A DNA stretch of 64,000 bases. It comes from Enoplolaimus lenunculus (Eukaryota > Nematoda > Enoplea > Enoplida > Thoracostomopsidae). Below the pieces are notes generated by a model. It made no database searches. It was not told the DNA's origin and was given only the letters and a program-made list of their open reading frames with translations. The stretch is taken from positions 124,001 to 188,000 of the forward strand of contig JASANG010000885.1 of NCBI GenBank assembly GCA_030248215.1, given 5' to 3'. The position numbers were made by a program, and so were the translations under genes. Positions 1 to 11,754 of the stretch are shown here, one piece after another (position 1 is the stretch's first letter; every line of letters starts with the position of its first letter).

Positions 1-361
1 TATGGCGGTGTAGACCCCGCGGTACACGTCTCAGATCGTTGCGGTTCAAATATGCGCTGATGAGCTAACAGAACGGAACAGTATAAAAATTAGGTCGAAA
101 TCTGTAAATGAGTGACGATTAGCAATTAAACAACGGTCACAATTCAATGAGGTTTTATTAGCGTGGCTACCGGGTTATTCTAACATAACCGGTAATGGTT
201 TCGCGGATGAATAAGCAACACGTGGATCATGCAGAAGATTTATAGGGCCAGAACCGGCACTGCCAATATATAAGTGTGACGTTCAGTTAAGAGTAACATC
301 ATGGATGCACAGAAAATATACATACGGATTGGATAAATTCAGAAAATTTGTGTAAATTTAC

Positions 362-562
362 AAGATGCAAAAAATGGTGAGTCAAATTGACTCTCTCCGA
401 AATAGGCTTTGCCTGACTACACAAACTGAGTCAAAATTCAATTTCGACGGAGTAAAATTCGACTCAATTTGACTCTGGCGGAGTCGAATTTTGACTCAGT
501 TTGTGTGGTCAGGAAAAGCCTATCTCGGAGAGAGTCAATTTGACTCACCGTTTTTGCAGTGC
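362..562. mobile_element. Palindromic MITE with TGACTC/GAGTCA arms
   Basis: Ends TGCAAAAAATGGTGAGTC and GACTCACCGTTTTTGCAG. The two halves are near-complementary and could fold into a long hairpin. Same family as 32557, 38361, 46782 and 53818. Confidence 0.75.
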
Positions 563-837
563 AGTCATGATGTAGTGTGACGTTTTGTAGATAAAAATGA
601 CGGATTAATAAATTTCCCAGAATTTTGTCTGGTTATTAGACCCAGTGGTCCGTTTTTACCTCAGGCGTCCATATTGTCAAATGTGTATTGCAACTATCAT
701 CAGGTAGTAATAGATTTTCAAACTCACTAAAGATTGCAGTTGTTGAACGCAAAGGAGTAGAGCAAATCATATGCGAAAAATGTACTGCATCTTGAGCCTC
801 AGCGTTCACAAGTTCGAAAGTTACAAAACTTATCGCC

Positions 838-1010
838 AACTGGCAGGGCCAGAGCAGCCACTTCCCATACCCTCCATTTGCGGGCCCCCCCACCCCTAAA
901 GGGGCCCCTTCCCTTACCGGTTGAAACAAAAACCGCTTAAGTTTTAAAATGCGTCTGGCTTGTCGCTCGCGACTTGGGAGCCAAACCCTGGAATTTGGGG
1001 GCAGCCTTCA
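838..1010 (-). repeat. GGGGCCCC-containing repeat, copy 1
   Basis: On the - strand it shares AAGCCAGACGCATTTTAAAA and GTTTTTGTTTCAACCGGT with 45497-45656. Confidence 0.65.
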
Positions 1011-1087
1011 CCCCTGCCTGCACTGCCAACAGGTGATACGTACTACACACATTTGAAAGTTTGAGCTCATATCTCAGTTGTCAACTG

Positions 1088-1271
1088 GGCCAACGTAAAG
1101 AACGCGGGCGGAACAGTATTATAACCGTATTCCTAAGCCTAAGCGTAAGTATAAGCATTTTCCTAAGCGTAAGTCTAAGCCTAAGTCAAGCGAAAAAATT
1201 AGTCCAACGCTTAAGCTTACTCTATTGCAGTCCCATAGAAAAACGTTCCACCCCTGATCTTTGCATGGGTC
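1088..1271. mobile_element. GGCC-ended hAT-like MITE with TAAGCC motifs (AAAGAAC type)
   Basis: Ends GGCCAACGTAAAGAAC and GATCTTTGCATGGGTC; internal CCTAAGC runs. Flanks GTCAACTG / GCCAACTG form an imperfect 8-bp target duplication. Confidence 0.8.
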
Positions 1272-1567
1272 GCCAACTGGAACAAATAGTTGTTCAGGGT
1301 ACGCACGACATAAGAATGCTATAACTCTGTATTTCCGTTCAATTTGACGTGATTGGTTCAACGTGTCTGAATGGTTTCTGACGCTGGTTGTGTGATTTCT
1401 TTGTTGTTTACCGGTTCGTTTTTTGCAATTTAAATCACAACAGCTCGCATTATTCAACAATAGCTGGTTGAAATGTATTTTGCAAACAAATAACGTTTAG
1501 TTTTATTATGAATAAATAAATATTTTTTTGCCGTTGCGAACGTTGGTTTTTAGTTGGAGTCGATTTT

Positions 1568-1597
1568 TGTTGTTGTTGTTGTTGTTGTTGTTGTTTT
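1568..1597. repeat. (TTG)n microsatellite
   Basis: Ten TTG units followed by TTTTTTGCAG. Confidence 0.85.
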
Positions 1598-2176
1598 TTG
1601 CAGGCGAAATTTTTTTCATTGCAAATTTCTTTACTGTTCTGTGTATTGCCTGGTGTGTCTGGGTTAAGCGTTGCTTGCAGCGGTAATTACGATTTTGCAA
1701 AAGGTCGCGGTATCGTATGCAAATCATGTACGATAACGTATGGTACGAACGGTGTCGGACGGCGCCGTACGTCAAGTATACCGCAACCCTAAATCATTGC
1801 TTGCAACGCTAATTAGGATTTTACAAAAGGCCAGCAGCTAATCCAATGCTCTTATTTCCTATCTGTAACTATTTTGGACATACAGACGCAAAAAAAGGGT
1901 CAGTTTTAAACGCGAGGGATTAATTTAAAGCATTCTAAACGTCAAAAACAGTGTATTTTTTGGCAAATTGGGCTCGCAGAAATACTTTTACATGAGGGGT
2001 ATACTTGACGTCATTCGAAAGTTAAATAGTCGATGCTGATACTAAGGCGGTGTTTTTGAATTTGTGACAGTTTGCAGGAAATATTTGTGCTGAGAAATGT
2101 AACAAACGATATATATGGCGTTTTATATAACTCTGGCAAGTTGTTGTTGTTGGTGTCAGATGATAGGAAGAGTCGT

Positions 2177-2429
2177 CCCCGTGTCGGTTTCGCTACTGGT
2201 GGGTTTATAAAAGAGTAGGTTTAGATTCTAGATTACATTTTTGCGTAGGCTTAGGCGTAGGCTTAGGCTTAGGCTTAGGCTTATGCTTAGGCTTAGGCTT
2301 AGGCTTAGGATTAGGAACACACTTTTGCAACGCTTAGGCTTAGGCTTAGGCTTAGAAACACACTTTTGCAACGCTTAGGCTTAGGAATACGCTTAATGTA
2401 CTGTTATTACCCTAAAGGTAACATTGGCC
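2177..2429. mobile_element. GGCC-ended MITE with long TTAGGC runs
   Basis: The right end is typical (CCCTAAAGGTAACATTGGCC). The interior carries about 20 TTAGGC-like units at 2247-2400 in a duplicated AACACACTTTTGCAACGC module. The left end is degraded. Confidence 0.65.
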
Positions 2430-2744
2430 AAATAGTTCATGGTTGTATTTCATGCAGTGATACCACGGTCTCAGGAGTATCACAAGACAATACCAGACCA
2501 GGTTGTATATAGAAGTAAATCGCAAGTAACCATTACGCCAGATTCGTTGATTATCTCAGCAAAAAATGGAATGGCAGATTTCTATCAATGCATAGGACAG
2601 ATGACGTTCTTGTGTAGTATGCGTTTGACAACCGTTTGCTTGATTTGTGCTATATTTTGACGCACAGCGAAACATGTCTTGGCGGATAATACCGTGGATT
2701 ATTAAGCTAGCGTGGTGTTAGCTACATTTTTTCCGCGGCTGCAG

Positions 2745-2888
2745 ATAAATATGTATATATATTTATTTATTTATTTATATATCTATATTTATATTTACAT
2801 ATAAATATATATATATTTATTTATTTATATATATATTTATATTTATATATAAATATAAATATATATTATTTATATATATAAATAATGT
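2745..2888. repeat. AT-only low-complexity tract
   Basis: ATATATTTAT/TTATTTATAT mixtures, about 140 bp without G and with only scattered C. Confidence 0.8.
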
Positions 2889-3183
2889 TTTATCGTTTTA
2901 TTCGTTGCTTTTTATATAATTCAATCTGATACTGGAGTCCTATTTTTAAGTTATACATTCGTTCAGCTGATTTAATTACTTGGGCCGATTTCGTCAACGA
3001 GGAAGCGCGTTAATGCTGATGTGGTTGGTGTTTTTATTTAATTGGGTTTAAAGTTTATTAACTTGAAATGTAACGCGTGCTGAGTACAGTTGAAATGATG
3101 AACGTGCAAATTTGGCCAATGAAAAGGAAGTAATTTGCACGCTTAATAAATGAAGTGTGAAAATTGGTAGCTTTTGCGTTTTG

Positions 3184-3414
3184 GCATATTGGTGGCATTA
3201 TACAAAGATCAAGGGCGGAACGTTTTTTTGTGCGATAAACGAGTTTTTTGCTTGGGTTTACGCTTAGGTGTAACCTCATGCTTACGTTTATGCGTATGCT
3301 TAGGCTTAGGAAAGGCCCAGGGCGGACCTTCCTTTCGTACCCCCCCACCCGGAAGAAACACCAAAAATCCCGCCCCCAAAAAAAAAAAAAAAAAATAAAA
3401 AAATATAAAAAAAA

Positions 3415-3449
<35 letters not shown>

Positions 3450-3510
3450 ACCGGGGAAAAAACAAAAACAAAAAAAAAAACAAAAACCAAAAAAAAAACA
3501 CCAATGGTGG
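3184..3510. mobile_element. Degraded GGCC-ended MITE with a corrupted A-rich interior
   Basis: Left part matches the family (CAAAGATCAAGGGCGGAACG, then TTAGG-type motifs to about 3320). From about 3340 to 3505 the sequence turns into poly-A with C and G islands and the right end is not recognisable. Confidence 0.55.
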
Positions 3511-3682
3511 CACAAACGCAACGTTGCGCAAATATGAAAATGAATTTAAGCTGATTATGCGCTACCGTTAGCGCAAATATTAATGAAAACATTACTTGGT
3601 GATCAACTCAGCATAAAGCTCAGTCACTTTGCTTGTGTTGTGCAATTTGTTAACTTCCCCACGTCCATGCATAAGCTGAAGC

Positions 3683-3767
3683 CAGGGTACAACCGGAATT
3701 CCGGTTCCGGTAAAATTTTCAAATTCCGGTTCCGGTTACAGTAAATTGTAAATCCGGTTGCACCCTG
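3683..3767. mobile_element. Short CAGGG-ended hAT-like element
   Basis: CAGGGTACAACCGGAATTCC to CCGGTTGCACCCTG, flanks GCTGAAGC / ACTGAAGC (7 of 8). Internal TTCCGGTTCCGG repeats. Confidence 0.75.
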
Positions 3768-3822
3768 ACTGAAGCGTATATAAACCTAAGCCTGAGACCA
3801 TCCATGTCATAGTGTAATGGAG

Positions 3823-4405
3823 CGAAGCGAAACTCCGAGTGAAGTTCGGAGTTTCGCGAAGCGTTTTATATATATTTTGTAATCGGGGGTCCAAAGGCGG
3901 ATGTCCGTCTGTCTGTCCGAAAAGAATCTCAGGAACCGCTGAACCGATTTTGATAACCTTTTTTTGTTTGAAAGCCAATTATCTTGAGGGTTAACTTCTC
4001 ATTGTGGTCTTAAAATTTAAGTCGTTTATTAGCTACAGCCTAATTAGTATAACTGGTTAAGCCTAAATTAGGACATTTTACTGTATTTCACTTATTATTA
4101 GGGTTACAAGCAATCTAAATTCAGCACTTTGGGGTACGAGAAATCTGAATGAATTGTTTAAAAACCTCCAAAATCGATAATTGAAAACTTAGCTAAGAGC
4201 GAATTTGCATATTAGCTTAATTAGATAAGCTTAAATTAAGACGTTTAAAAAATTAATTCACTGTTTATTATGGATACAAGCGACCAAATTCAGTACTAAA
4301 GTGTTTTTGGGCGCGAGAAATCTGAATAAATTGTTTACAACCCTCCAAAAGCGATCAATACATAGTTAGCTAATAACTAAGTTGCATATTAGATTAATTG
4401 GAAAG
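3823..4405. repeat. Shorter reverse copy of the CGAAACTCCGAG hairpin repeat
   Basis: Starts with the hairpin GAGCGAAGCGAAACTCCGAG, then GATGTCCGTCTGTCTGTCCG, then two tandem units with GAGAAATCTGAAT. Confidence 0.65.
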
Positions 4406-4902
4406 TAAGTGTGTCATGCTATCCGTTTGCGGTTTATAAGTTTGGAATGCTTGACAAATTGATTAAAAATTAGGTATGTCCAAGCATTGCTCCATAAATA
4501 TAGCTCTACTACGACTGGTAGAATTATCACTGGGAAACTGTACCCAATTTAAAGTGATTCGCTAAATATACATTTAGTCCAAAACCCTAGCAACACATTG
4601 CTACGTCCTTTCATCAACTAAAACTAGCTCAGCTAATAGCAATTGTCTTGCGCTTTCTCGCCTCTTTGACCTCGATTTGCAAACCACCGAGACTCAGAAG
4701 ACGCGAAACCGAGACCAGCGAAATCCCGAGCCTTGCCGAGACCGAAACCGAGTCCGAATCCGAGACCGTCCAATCATGTTCCCCACAGGTAATTTGTGTG
4801 AAATTCTAATTGTTAGCTAACGGTTCTCCTGTATGAAAGTTTGTCAAATATAAGCTTGCTTCTATGATCGTGTACGAAAATAGTAAAATTTTATTATACC
4901 AG

Positions 4903-4935
<33 letters not shown>
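4903..4935. repeat. (TAG)n microsatellite
   Basis: About eleven TAG/GTA units. Confidence 0.85.
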
Positions 4936-5267
4936 CTTACCTGTGAAATTTTTTCTTAGCTAAGCCAGTGGTAGTTTGTGGAGATTAAATATTAAGAATG
5001 ACGGAAATAGCAATCGCCCCTATGTTTACGGTTCAGTCACTTTCATGGTAATGAATAATTAGATCTTTTTTGCAGTTCACAGTCGAACCATAATTTATTG
5101 CCCTGGGTCATCAACCAGGACCCCAGAGGCCGACAGGGCGCGCTTGGTTCTCATCAGCAAAGTCTCATTCTGCCTCTCTTGAAGCTTTTGGTCCCATCTT
5201 GACTGTTGACCTCTACCATACTTTTCTTTTATACGTTGACAGGCACGCCTGTAGTTAGCCCATCCAC

Positions 5268-5563
5268 TAGCGGATCCAGAGGGGAGCGGGGTGGGCGTAC
5301 GCCCCCCCCCCGTCAGAAGTTTTTTGTGATAAAATTCTAAGGTTCTTACCGTACAATTTTTTCTTCTTAGAAAAATGTTCTTGTAAAAAATGAAATGTTT
5401 CCATCTGAATTTTTTGTGATGAAATGGTAAAGTCCCTTGCCGTATAATGTTCCCCTCAGAAAACTTTTTGGTGATAAAATGATAATGTCCCTACCTTATA
5501 ATTTTTGTGTTTCATAACCTTCGCCAAGTCGCCCCGCCCCTGGCAGAAGTACTTGGATCCGCA
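5268..5563. mobile_element. GCGGATCC-type element with repeated GATAAAAT units
   Basis: AGCGGATCCAGAGGGGAGCG at the left, TTGGATCCGCATC at the right; TTTTTTGTGATAAAATTCTAA-like units recur three times. Confidence 0.6.
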
Positions 5564-5724
5564 TCTGATCCGATCACATAATTTACTAGCGATGTCGAAG
5601 CTTCTCCATAAGAAGCGAAACAGCATGGTGCTTATGTACTTTTACAATCAAAAATCCCATTAAATATAACGACTGCGGCGTAATAAAATAAGCTAAAATT
5701 CGGGAAGCATATGCTTAACTTTTG

Positions 5725-6055
5725 CCCAGGATGGGACCGGATATTCCGGTTAATATCCGGCAAAAACAATATCCGTATCCGCTTTACTGGATACCGGATA
5801 TTTACGGTTGTAATTCCGAATGGCCATATAACTGCTTTTGACAAGCTTGCATAATTACTAGCTTGCTCCGATTACCTTTCTGGGCAAGTAGTGCTGTTAA
5901 GATTTTCACTAACTGAAATAGAATGAAAAAATGCTAACGAACAATACTTAATTCAGTAAACATATACTTTTGGGCTGCTCAATTCCTTTCAACAGTGTGC
6001 TCTTATTTCATTGCCATATCCGGTTAATATCCGGTTCCGGTAATAAGTTAATCCG
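5725..6055. repeat. ATCCGG-rich repeat remnant
   Basis: GGACCGGATATTCCGGTTAA, TACCGGATATT and again CCGGTTAATATCCGGTTCCG near 6020; related in motif to the GGATATCCG elements, boundaries unclear. Confidence 0.45.
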
Positions 6056-6567
6056 AAGCCATTGCTAATTAGCCGAATCTGAATTTGAATTCGAATTTTG
6101 ATGTTGCAAATTTCAGCTATATCTATAATTTGTTTCAGAATATCAACACATTGACAGCCGTATAACATTTAAACGGTATAATAGATTTCGTACCCGACCT
6201 CAGTTGTAAAATTGGTGACGTGAACCAAAAAATTTTTGATTTATATAACAAGTTATTTGAAATTTTTCTTGTTTGAAATTTGAACATTTTTGTGAACATT
6301 TTTACAACGGAATCCAAACAGCAAATTTTTGCCGAATCCGAACCTGAGCCTTTGTTGCCGCCGTGGGTCGCATCCTGCAGTTTTGTACACGAGTACCAGC
6401 AGGATAGCAACAAAACTTCGGACTCTGTTTCACATTCGGCAAAAATTTGAATGTCCTGGATAGGATTACGTTGCGATTGTTTGTCTACTGTCCACGTGAC
6501 TGAGATAACTGCTACATCGAAACTATATATATATTGTTCGATCATTGCATACCTTATATTGTTGTAT

Positions 6568-6588
6568 TTGTTGCAGATAAACACTATG
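6568..6588 (+). promoter_or_regulatory. Splice or trans-splice acceptor just before the DUF229 start codon
   Basis: A T-rich tract ends in TTGCAG at 6576, followed by a 9-nt leader and ATG at 6586. This supports the internal start over the upstream in-frame ATG at 6451. Whether a 5' exon is joined in cis or a spliced leader in trans cannot be told from the sequence. Confidence 0.5.
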
Positions 6589-6869
6589 GCTGCAATATTT
6601 CGTCGACGACTGTTATTATTACTAATTGGAATAAGTTCATTATGGACAATGATACTGTTTAAACGGCGTGAATCGAACGCGTATTTTGCGAGACCGTTCA
6701 CAGAAAGTTATACGAATTTAATGCAAAATGTAATTATTATTAATAGTCGCTATAATTTAGCCAATTTACCTTCCAGTTATCATCATTCTGATACTACTGG
6801 TTCAATGCAAAATTCAGACGCTCAAAATGCCGAAATCAAACCAACATCAAACGGTGCCGCTAGTAGTAT

Positions 6870-6900
<31 letters not shown>

Positions 6901-8916
6901 TCTTTAGCAAGTAATCAACCACATTTGTTAACGCAACAAGAATGTGTATTTCCACAGTTCGATTTAAACGATCCGGATTTGGCAAAATTTTTTGTTCAGT
7001 CGTATCCGTTGCCTTGTGGACGTAATGTGACGCTGCCTTCTGGTTCGTCAACCAGTAGCGGTCCTGTGCCTGAAATCCCATGGATTGAAATCAATAATGG
7101 AAGCCTGACGATTACACAAGAAGCGATCCGCCGGTATGGGTCAAATATTGTTTGTGATTGTACGTTCTGGTGGCGTGCAACTGATTATACTTCAACAACA
7201 CGAGAAGTATCGAACTGTGGCAAGAATAATTCACTTTTGGTGTCAGATTTTGTCAAAGTCAACTGCAAAGCACCGTCGATCGAGGGGGCAGTGTATTTCA
7301 ATACCTTGGCAGGAATTAAAGTGAACCCGGAAGTAATTAGCCGTGACCGTCTGTATACTGCGGGTCTCAAAACTGTTCGCCAGACAACTGCGGACACTTC
7401 CGCATCACCGGATGTCTCTCAAGCATCGGTTAATCCATCATTGCCAACAAATACAGCTCCTGCAACTGGTCATACATTTCCGTACGGTGAACGCCTAAAC
7501 GTGTATATGCTTGGGTTAGATTCAGTGTCACGTATTACGTTTATGCGAAAATTACCAAAAACCTACAAATATTTGACCGAAACACTGGGTGCATTGGTGC
7601 TAAAAGGTTATAATATCGTTGGCGACGGTACGCCACAAGCGTTAATCCCAATTTTAACCGGAAAAACTGAACCGGAACTGCCGTTGACTCGAAAACGGTA
7701 CAAAGACGCGAATTATGTTAATGTTTATCCGTTTGTATGGAACGACTACAAATCAGCGGGTTATGCAACGTTGTATGGTGAAGATGCGTCGAGCGTCGGA
7801 ACTTTTACGTACAGACTGAAAGGATTTCAACAACAACCAACGGATCATTACATGCGATCGTTCTATACGTATGCTGAAGAGTATTTTCAACGTTTTGGCC
7901 GATTTTGCATTGGACTTGAATCGCATATCGCCGTACATTTGAAATATGTCGAACAGTTTTGGCTTGCGTATCCGACGATCCCAAAATTTGCATTTCAATT
8001 TCATTCGGTGCTATCGCATGACGACATTAATTTAGTTGGCACGGCTGATGACGACATTTTAGCACATTTAAAACGCGCTCACACCGCTGGATGGTTTGAC
8101 AATACTGTATTCATTATGATGGCTGATCATGGCCACCGATTTGCAAAACTGCGTGAAACACAACAGGGCAAACTTGAAGAGCGAATGCCATTTTTTGCCG
8201 TGTCAATGCCGTCAAAGTTTCGCACGCAACAGTCGATTGCGTTTCAAAATTTACAAACAAACACCGACCGACTGACGACACCGTTCGATATTTATTCAAC
8301 GCTAAGATCGCTTATTTATTGGCAGTCACCGTCGCCGGATCCCGTTGGATATAAAAATGCAGCAACAGATAAACAACATTCCGGATCAGATCTTCCACGA
8401 TCAATTTCGCTATTCAGCCCAATTCCAGCGAGTCGAACGTGTTCCGCCGCTGATATTGAACCGCATTGGTGCGCTTGCCTTTCATGGGAAACCATTAGCA
8501 ATCGTGATATTCTGGCGAATCATTTAACTGATCTCGTCATCGCTGTGATTAACCGTGAAACATTGGTTAATCGTACCAAATGTGCTCATTTATCATTGGA
8601 TAAAATTGATTCAATTTTTCGCTACTCACCACATAATTCGGTGTTGTTGTATAAAAAAGCCAAAGACGCCGATGGATTTGTTCCCGATTTGTCCGATCGA
8701 ACACCGACGTCGGTTGTCCATTATCAGCTGAGATTTTGGACTCGACCTGGCGGTGCACATTACGAAGTGTCAGTTAAATATGATACACGAACGCAAACGT
8801 CGACCATTGATATGGGGCTGATAAGCCATATTAATCGGTATGGCGATATGCCTCATTGTGTGATTGATTTTGATTATTTTCTCGCGAAATGGTGCGTTTG
8901 TTATGATAAAATATGA
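6586..8916 (+). CDS. DUF229 family type II membrane protein (alkaline phosphatase/sulfatase-like fold)
   Basis: Predicted 776-residue protein. The frame stays open upstream to 6451, but I choose the ATG at 6586: it has a good context (ACTATGG), lies 9 nt after a likely splice acceptor (TTGTTGCAG ending 6576), and puts a basic stretch plus a hydrophobic anchor (about residues 6-25, RRRLLLLLIGISSLWTMIL) at the N-terminus. A poly-Ser run follows (about 93-106). The DUF229 core starts near residue 302 with VYMLGLDSVSR, followed by LPKTYKYL, GDGTPQALIPILTG (about 346) and the metal-site-like MMADHGHRF (511-519). The Cys-containing C-terminus (PHCVIDFDYF) also fits the family. DUF229 proteins are numerous in nematodes and also occur in insects; their alkaline phosphatase superfamily fold is established, but substrates are not. 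A lumenal or extracellular catalytic domain is inferred. The coding part has no intron. A TTAGGC-type array begins right after the stop, and no AATAAA is visible there. Confidence 0.88.
6859..6901 (+). repeat. (AGT)n microsatellite coding poly-Ser
   Basis: A trinucleotide run inside the DUF229 reading frame, read as a Ser homopolymer in the linker between the membrane anchor and the conserved domain. Likely length-variable. Confidence 0.85.
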
Positions 8917-8927
8917 CACCTATAGGG

Positions 8928-9461
8928 TCTAAGCCTAAGCCTAAGCTTGAGCCTAAGCCTAAGCCTAAACCTGAGCCTAAGCCTAAGCCTAAGCGTAAAG
9001 CTTAAGCCTAAGCCTAAGCCTAAGCCTGAGCCTAAGCCTAAGCCTAAGCGTAAAGCTTAAGCATAAGCCTAAGCCTAAGCCTAAGCCTAAGCCTAAGGCT
9101 AAGGCTAAGCCTAACCCCTAAGCCTAACTGTGAAGCTTAAGCCTAAGCCTAACTGTAAAGCTTAAGCCTAAGCCTAAGCCTAAGCCTAAGTCTAAGCCTA
9201 AGCCTAAGCCTAAGCCTAAGCCTAAGCCTAAGCCTGAGCCTAAGCCTGAGCCTAAGCCTAAGCCTAAGCCTAAGCGAAAAGCTTAATCCTAAGCCTATGT
9301 CTAAGCCTAAGCCTAAGTCTATGTCTAAGTCTAAGCCTAAGCCTAAGTCCAAGCCTAAGCCTAAGCCTAAGTCCAAGCCTAAGCCTAAGCCTAAGTCTAA
9401 GCCTAAGCCTAAGGCTAAGGCTAAATCTAAGCCGAAGCCTAAGCCAAAGCCTAAGCCTAAC
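8928..9461. repeat. Interstitial telomere-type array, (TAAGCC)n on the + strand
   Basis: About 535 bp of near-continuous TAAGCC hexamers (TTAGGC on the - strand) with scattered variants (TGAGCC, TAAGTC, TAAAGC). It starts about 12 bp after the stop codon of the DUF229 gene and ends at the sequence CACCGTGGAGG. TTAGGC is the nematode telomere repeat. Unlike the shorter runs inside the GGCC-ended elements, no element ends are recognisable at either side. Confidence 0.9.
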
Positions 9462-10042
9462 ACCGTGGAGGTTTGAAGTATATATTCTTGTTGATTAAGG
9501 GGTCTGCCTATTAAGTCTAACCATACACCTACGCCTAATCCTTAGCCTATGTCTAAGAGTCCGCGAGTCTCTAAGTCCACCAGTTCCCGTGTCTCTCAGT
9601 GGGCAGATACCAATTATTAACTTGTGCCACATATGGATCATACACGGGTAATGTTAATGTGATGTGTTTATTCCGTTATAACCGAATGGAAATTTGACGG
9701 TGGCAGGATCAGATTTTGATGCTGTTATGACATTCATTTGCATACGTAAGAACCAGAGCCCGATACCAAAACAGGCTCTGAAAAAAAATCGGCATAATTT
9801 AGTTTATACACAGGTTTTAGCATTAAGTTTGTTTCATGATATACATATTTTATATAAGTATTTATTTCTGGCATTTCGAACAAACGTCACTGCCGAATAA
9901 TGTGATTTTTGTCATAAAAATATACAACTTTTCAGCGATAAAGATCTTGCAATTATCGCTTTTTTTGCCTGAGTCTTGTTATTTTCGGTCATACCACCCT
10001 AATAACAAATGCGCAAAGTTTCCTGTAACGAATTGTCCCAGG

Positions 10043-10465
10043 CAGGGTTCCAACAGGAGCGTAATTTTGCCGGAACAGGAACAGGAATTGAATTTCCTTG
10101 CGGGAACCGGAACCGGGACAAGAACCGGAATTTGAAGTAATTTTCATTACCGAATTGCTGTTGGTGGTCTTTTAGAAAACTTATCAGAAATGTCTTAAGC
10201 GAATTTTCAACTACCTCAACATCAAGCTTTGTGAAAACAAATCAGAAACAGTTTATTAACAAACCAAAAGGTAATGGCGAAGCACTCATTTCAAAATACG
10301 TAACAATTTTTCAAAAACAAAGTTTCCCATACTCAAATGATTAGCAATAATTTGCCACAAAACCGTAAAAATTCCCGTTCCTGCATCGTTGAATGCAGGA
10401 AACAGGAACAGGAATTGAGTTTGTGCAGCAATTCCGGCCGGAACAGGAATTCCGGGTGAACCCTG
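10043..10465. mobile_element. CAGGGTTC-ended element rich in GGAACAGGAAC
   Basis: Inverted ends CAGGGTTCCAACAGG and GGGTGAACCCTG; related to 50985-51382 and the fragment at 58168-58257. Confidence 0.65.
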
Positions 10466-10569
10466 TTTTACGGTTTTTAACTACACGTCGTCGTTATTTG
10501 TAGAAACCAGTTGTTACAGTTGTTAGCAAAATCATCTTAACCAGCTTTACTATTCTTGTTAGCTGTTTG

Positions 10570-10720
10570 GGCCAATGTAAAGAACAGGGGCGGAACAGTA
10601 TTATAAGCATATTTCTAAGCCTAAGCATAAGTCGCCAAGCAAAAAAATAAGTCTAAAACTTAAGCTTACTCATTTCTAGTCCCCCAGAAAACCGGTCAGC
10701 CCCTGATCTTTACATGGGCC
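10570..10720. mobile_element. GGCC-ended hAT-like MITE (AAAGAAC type)
   Basis: Ends GGCCAATGTAAAGAACAGG and CTTTACATGGGCC; target duplication GCTGTTTG / GCTATTTG. Confidence 0.85.
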
Positions 10721-11084
10721 GCTATTTGTAATGTATATATTGAAGTGTGCTATATGTATGCGTTCAACTGTCAATTAAGGTTGAATTTTTAAGTTTTTAT
10801 TTAGTCAACGAAAAGTATTATTGTTTCAAAGACTCGAAAGTACAAATTTATGGAAAGTTTAAATTTAACCACTGTCAAGACTGTAGCCAACTCAAAATGA
10901 CGGGGGCTTTAATTGGCTAAAAATAAATACGCAAAAATATCACAAGTTTTAAAAGCGAGACTAAACCATTTATTGGGATAAGGTTAACACTTTCTAAGGC
11001 TGCTGACAACCATCTGGCTTTACGTGTTCAATTCACGCCATTTAAACAGTATCATTGTCGATAATGAACTTATCCCAATTAACA

Positions 11085-11355
11085 TTAACCCATTTCACTC
11101 ATAGTGTATACTATGAGCAACTAAATACAATAATATACGAGCAATATAGACACTGCGAGCAGTGTTTAACAATTGTAACATATATGCGCAGAGCAAAATC
11201 TCCACAAGACGTGGGAACTCCCTCGGCTCGAGCGTCCAGCTCTTACAGCTCAGTGGTCATCGTAAACGCATCCCACCCGTGAGACTGAGGTTCGAATCTT
11301 AACTTGAAACCACGTCTCGTTTGAAATTGAAAATATTCATGTGAGAAATGGTTAA
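11085..11355 (+). mobile_element. TTAACC-ended element with a tRNA-like pol III promoter
   Basis: Inverted ends TTAACCCATTTCACTCATAG and CATGTGAGAAATGGTTAA. Inside is an A-box-like CAGCTCAGTGG (about 11246-11256) and a B box GGTTCGAATC (11289-11298) at tRNA-like spacing. Other copies at 29229, 45875, 47152 and 48813. Confidence 0.7.
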
Positions 11356-11510
11356 TAAAAGTTGTCGGTGGAATATTGCAGATGATAATAATTCTTATGA
11401 GTGCAAAGCTTGGAATTATTAAATCCATCACAATCAGGTTTGATTTGTTTGATTTTACTGTTCAAATTCTGTATTTCGATATACACTACACTACGATGAT
11501 TAGAACTTAG

Positions 11511-11701
11511 GGCCAATGTTACTTTTAGGGGCGTAACAGTAGATTATGCGTTTTCCAAAGCCAATCCCTAAACATAAGGGTTGCAAAAATCTGTTCCTAA
11601 GCATAAGCCTAAGTCTGAACAAAAAATTGTAATCTAAAATATAAACACACTCTTTTATAGACCTACCTGAAACATGTAAACCCCTTAAAGCAACATGGGC
11701 C
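11511..11701. mobile_element. GGCC-ended hAT-like MITE (GTTACTTT type)
   Basis: Ends GGCCAATGTTACTTTTAGGG and GCAACATGGGCC; duplication GAACTTAG / GAAGTTAG; internal CCTAAG motifs. Confidence 0.85.
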
Positions 11702-11754
11702 GAAGTTAGAATATCAATATAGTTTTGTTTCAGTTTTCGTTTGCCTACAAACAG

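Noticed and set aside
3058-3592. Poly-Phe and poly-Lys reading frames
   Set aside because: They run through a homopolymer block that is likely an assembly artefact inside a degraded MITE.
6451-6585. In-frame extension of the DUF229 protein to an upstream ATG
   Set aside because: It crosses a likely splice acceptor and would bury the signal anchor 45 residues in; the ATG at 6586 is better.
8928-9461. A true chromosome end
   Set aside because: The array is interstitial, with ordinary sequence on both sides.
9149-9463. Leu-Gly/Leu-Arg repeat reading frames in the TTAGGC-type arrays (also 58654-58975 and 59729-59984)
   Set aside because: They are open only because the hexamer is a multiple of three and has no stop; both strands are open.
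11240-11300. Functional tRNA gene
   Set aside because: A and B boxes are present, but the sequence is repeated within a transposon-like element and no proper acceptor stem is seen.
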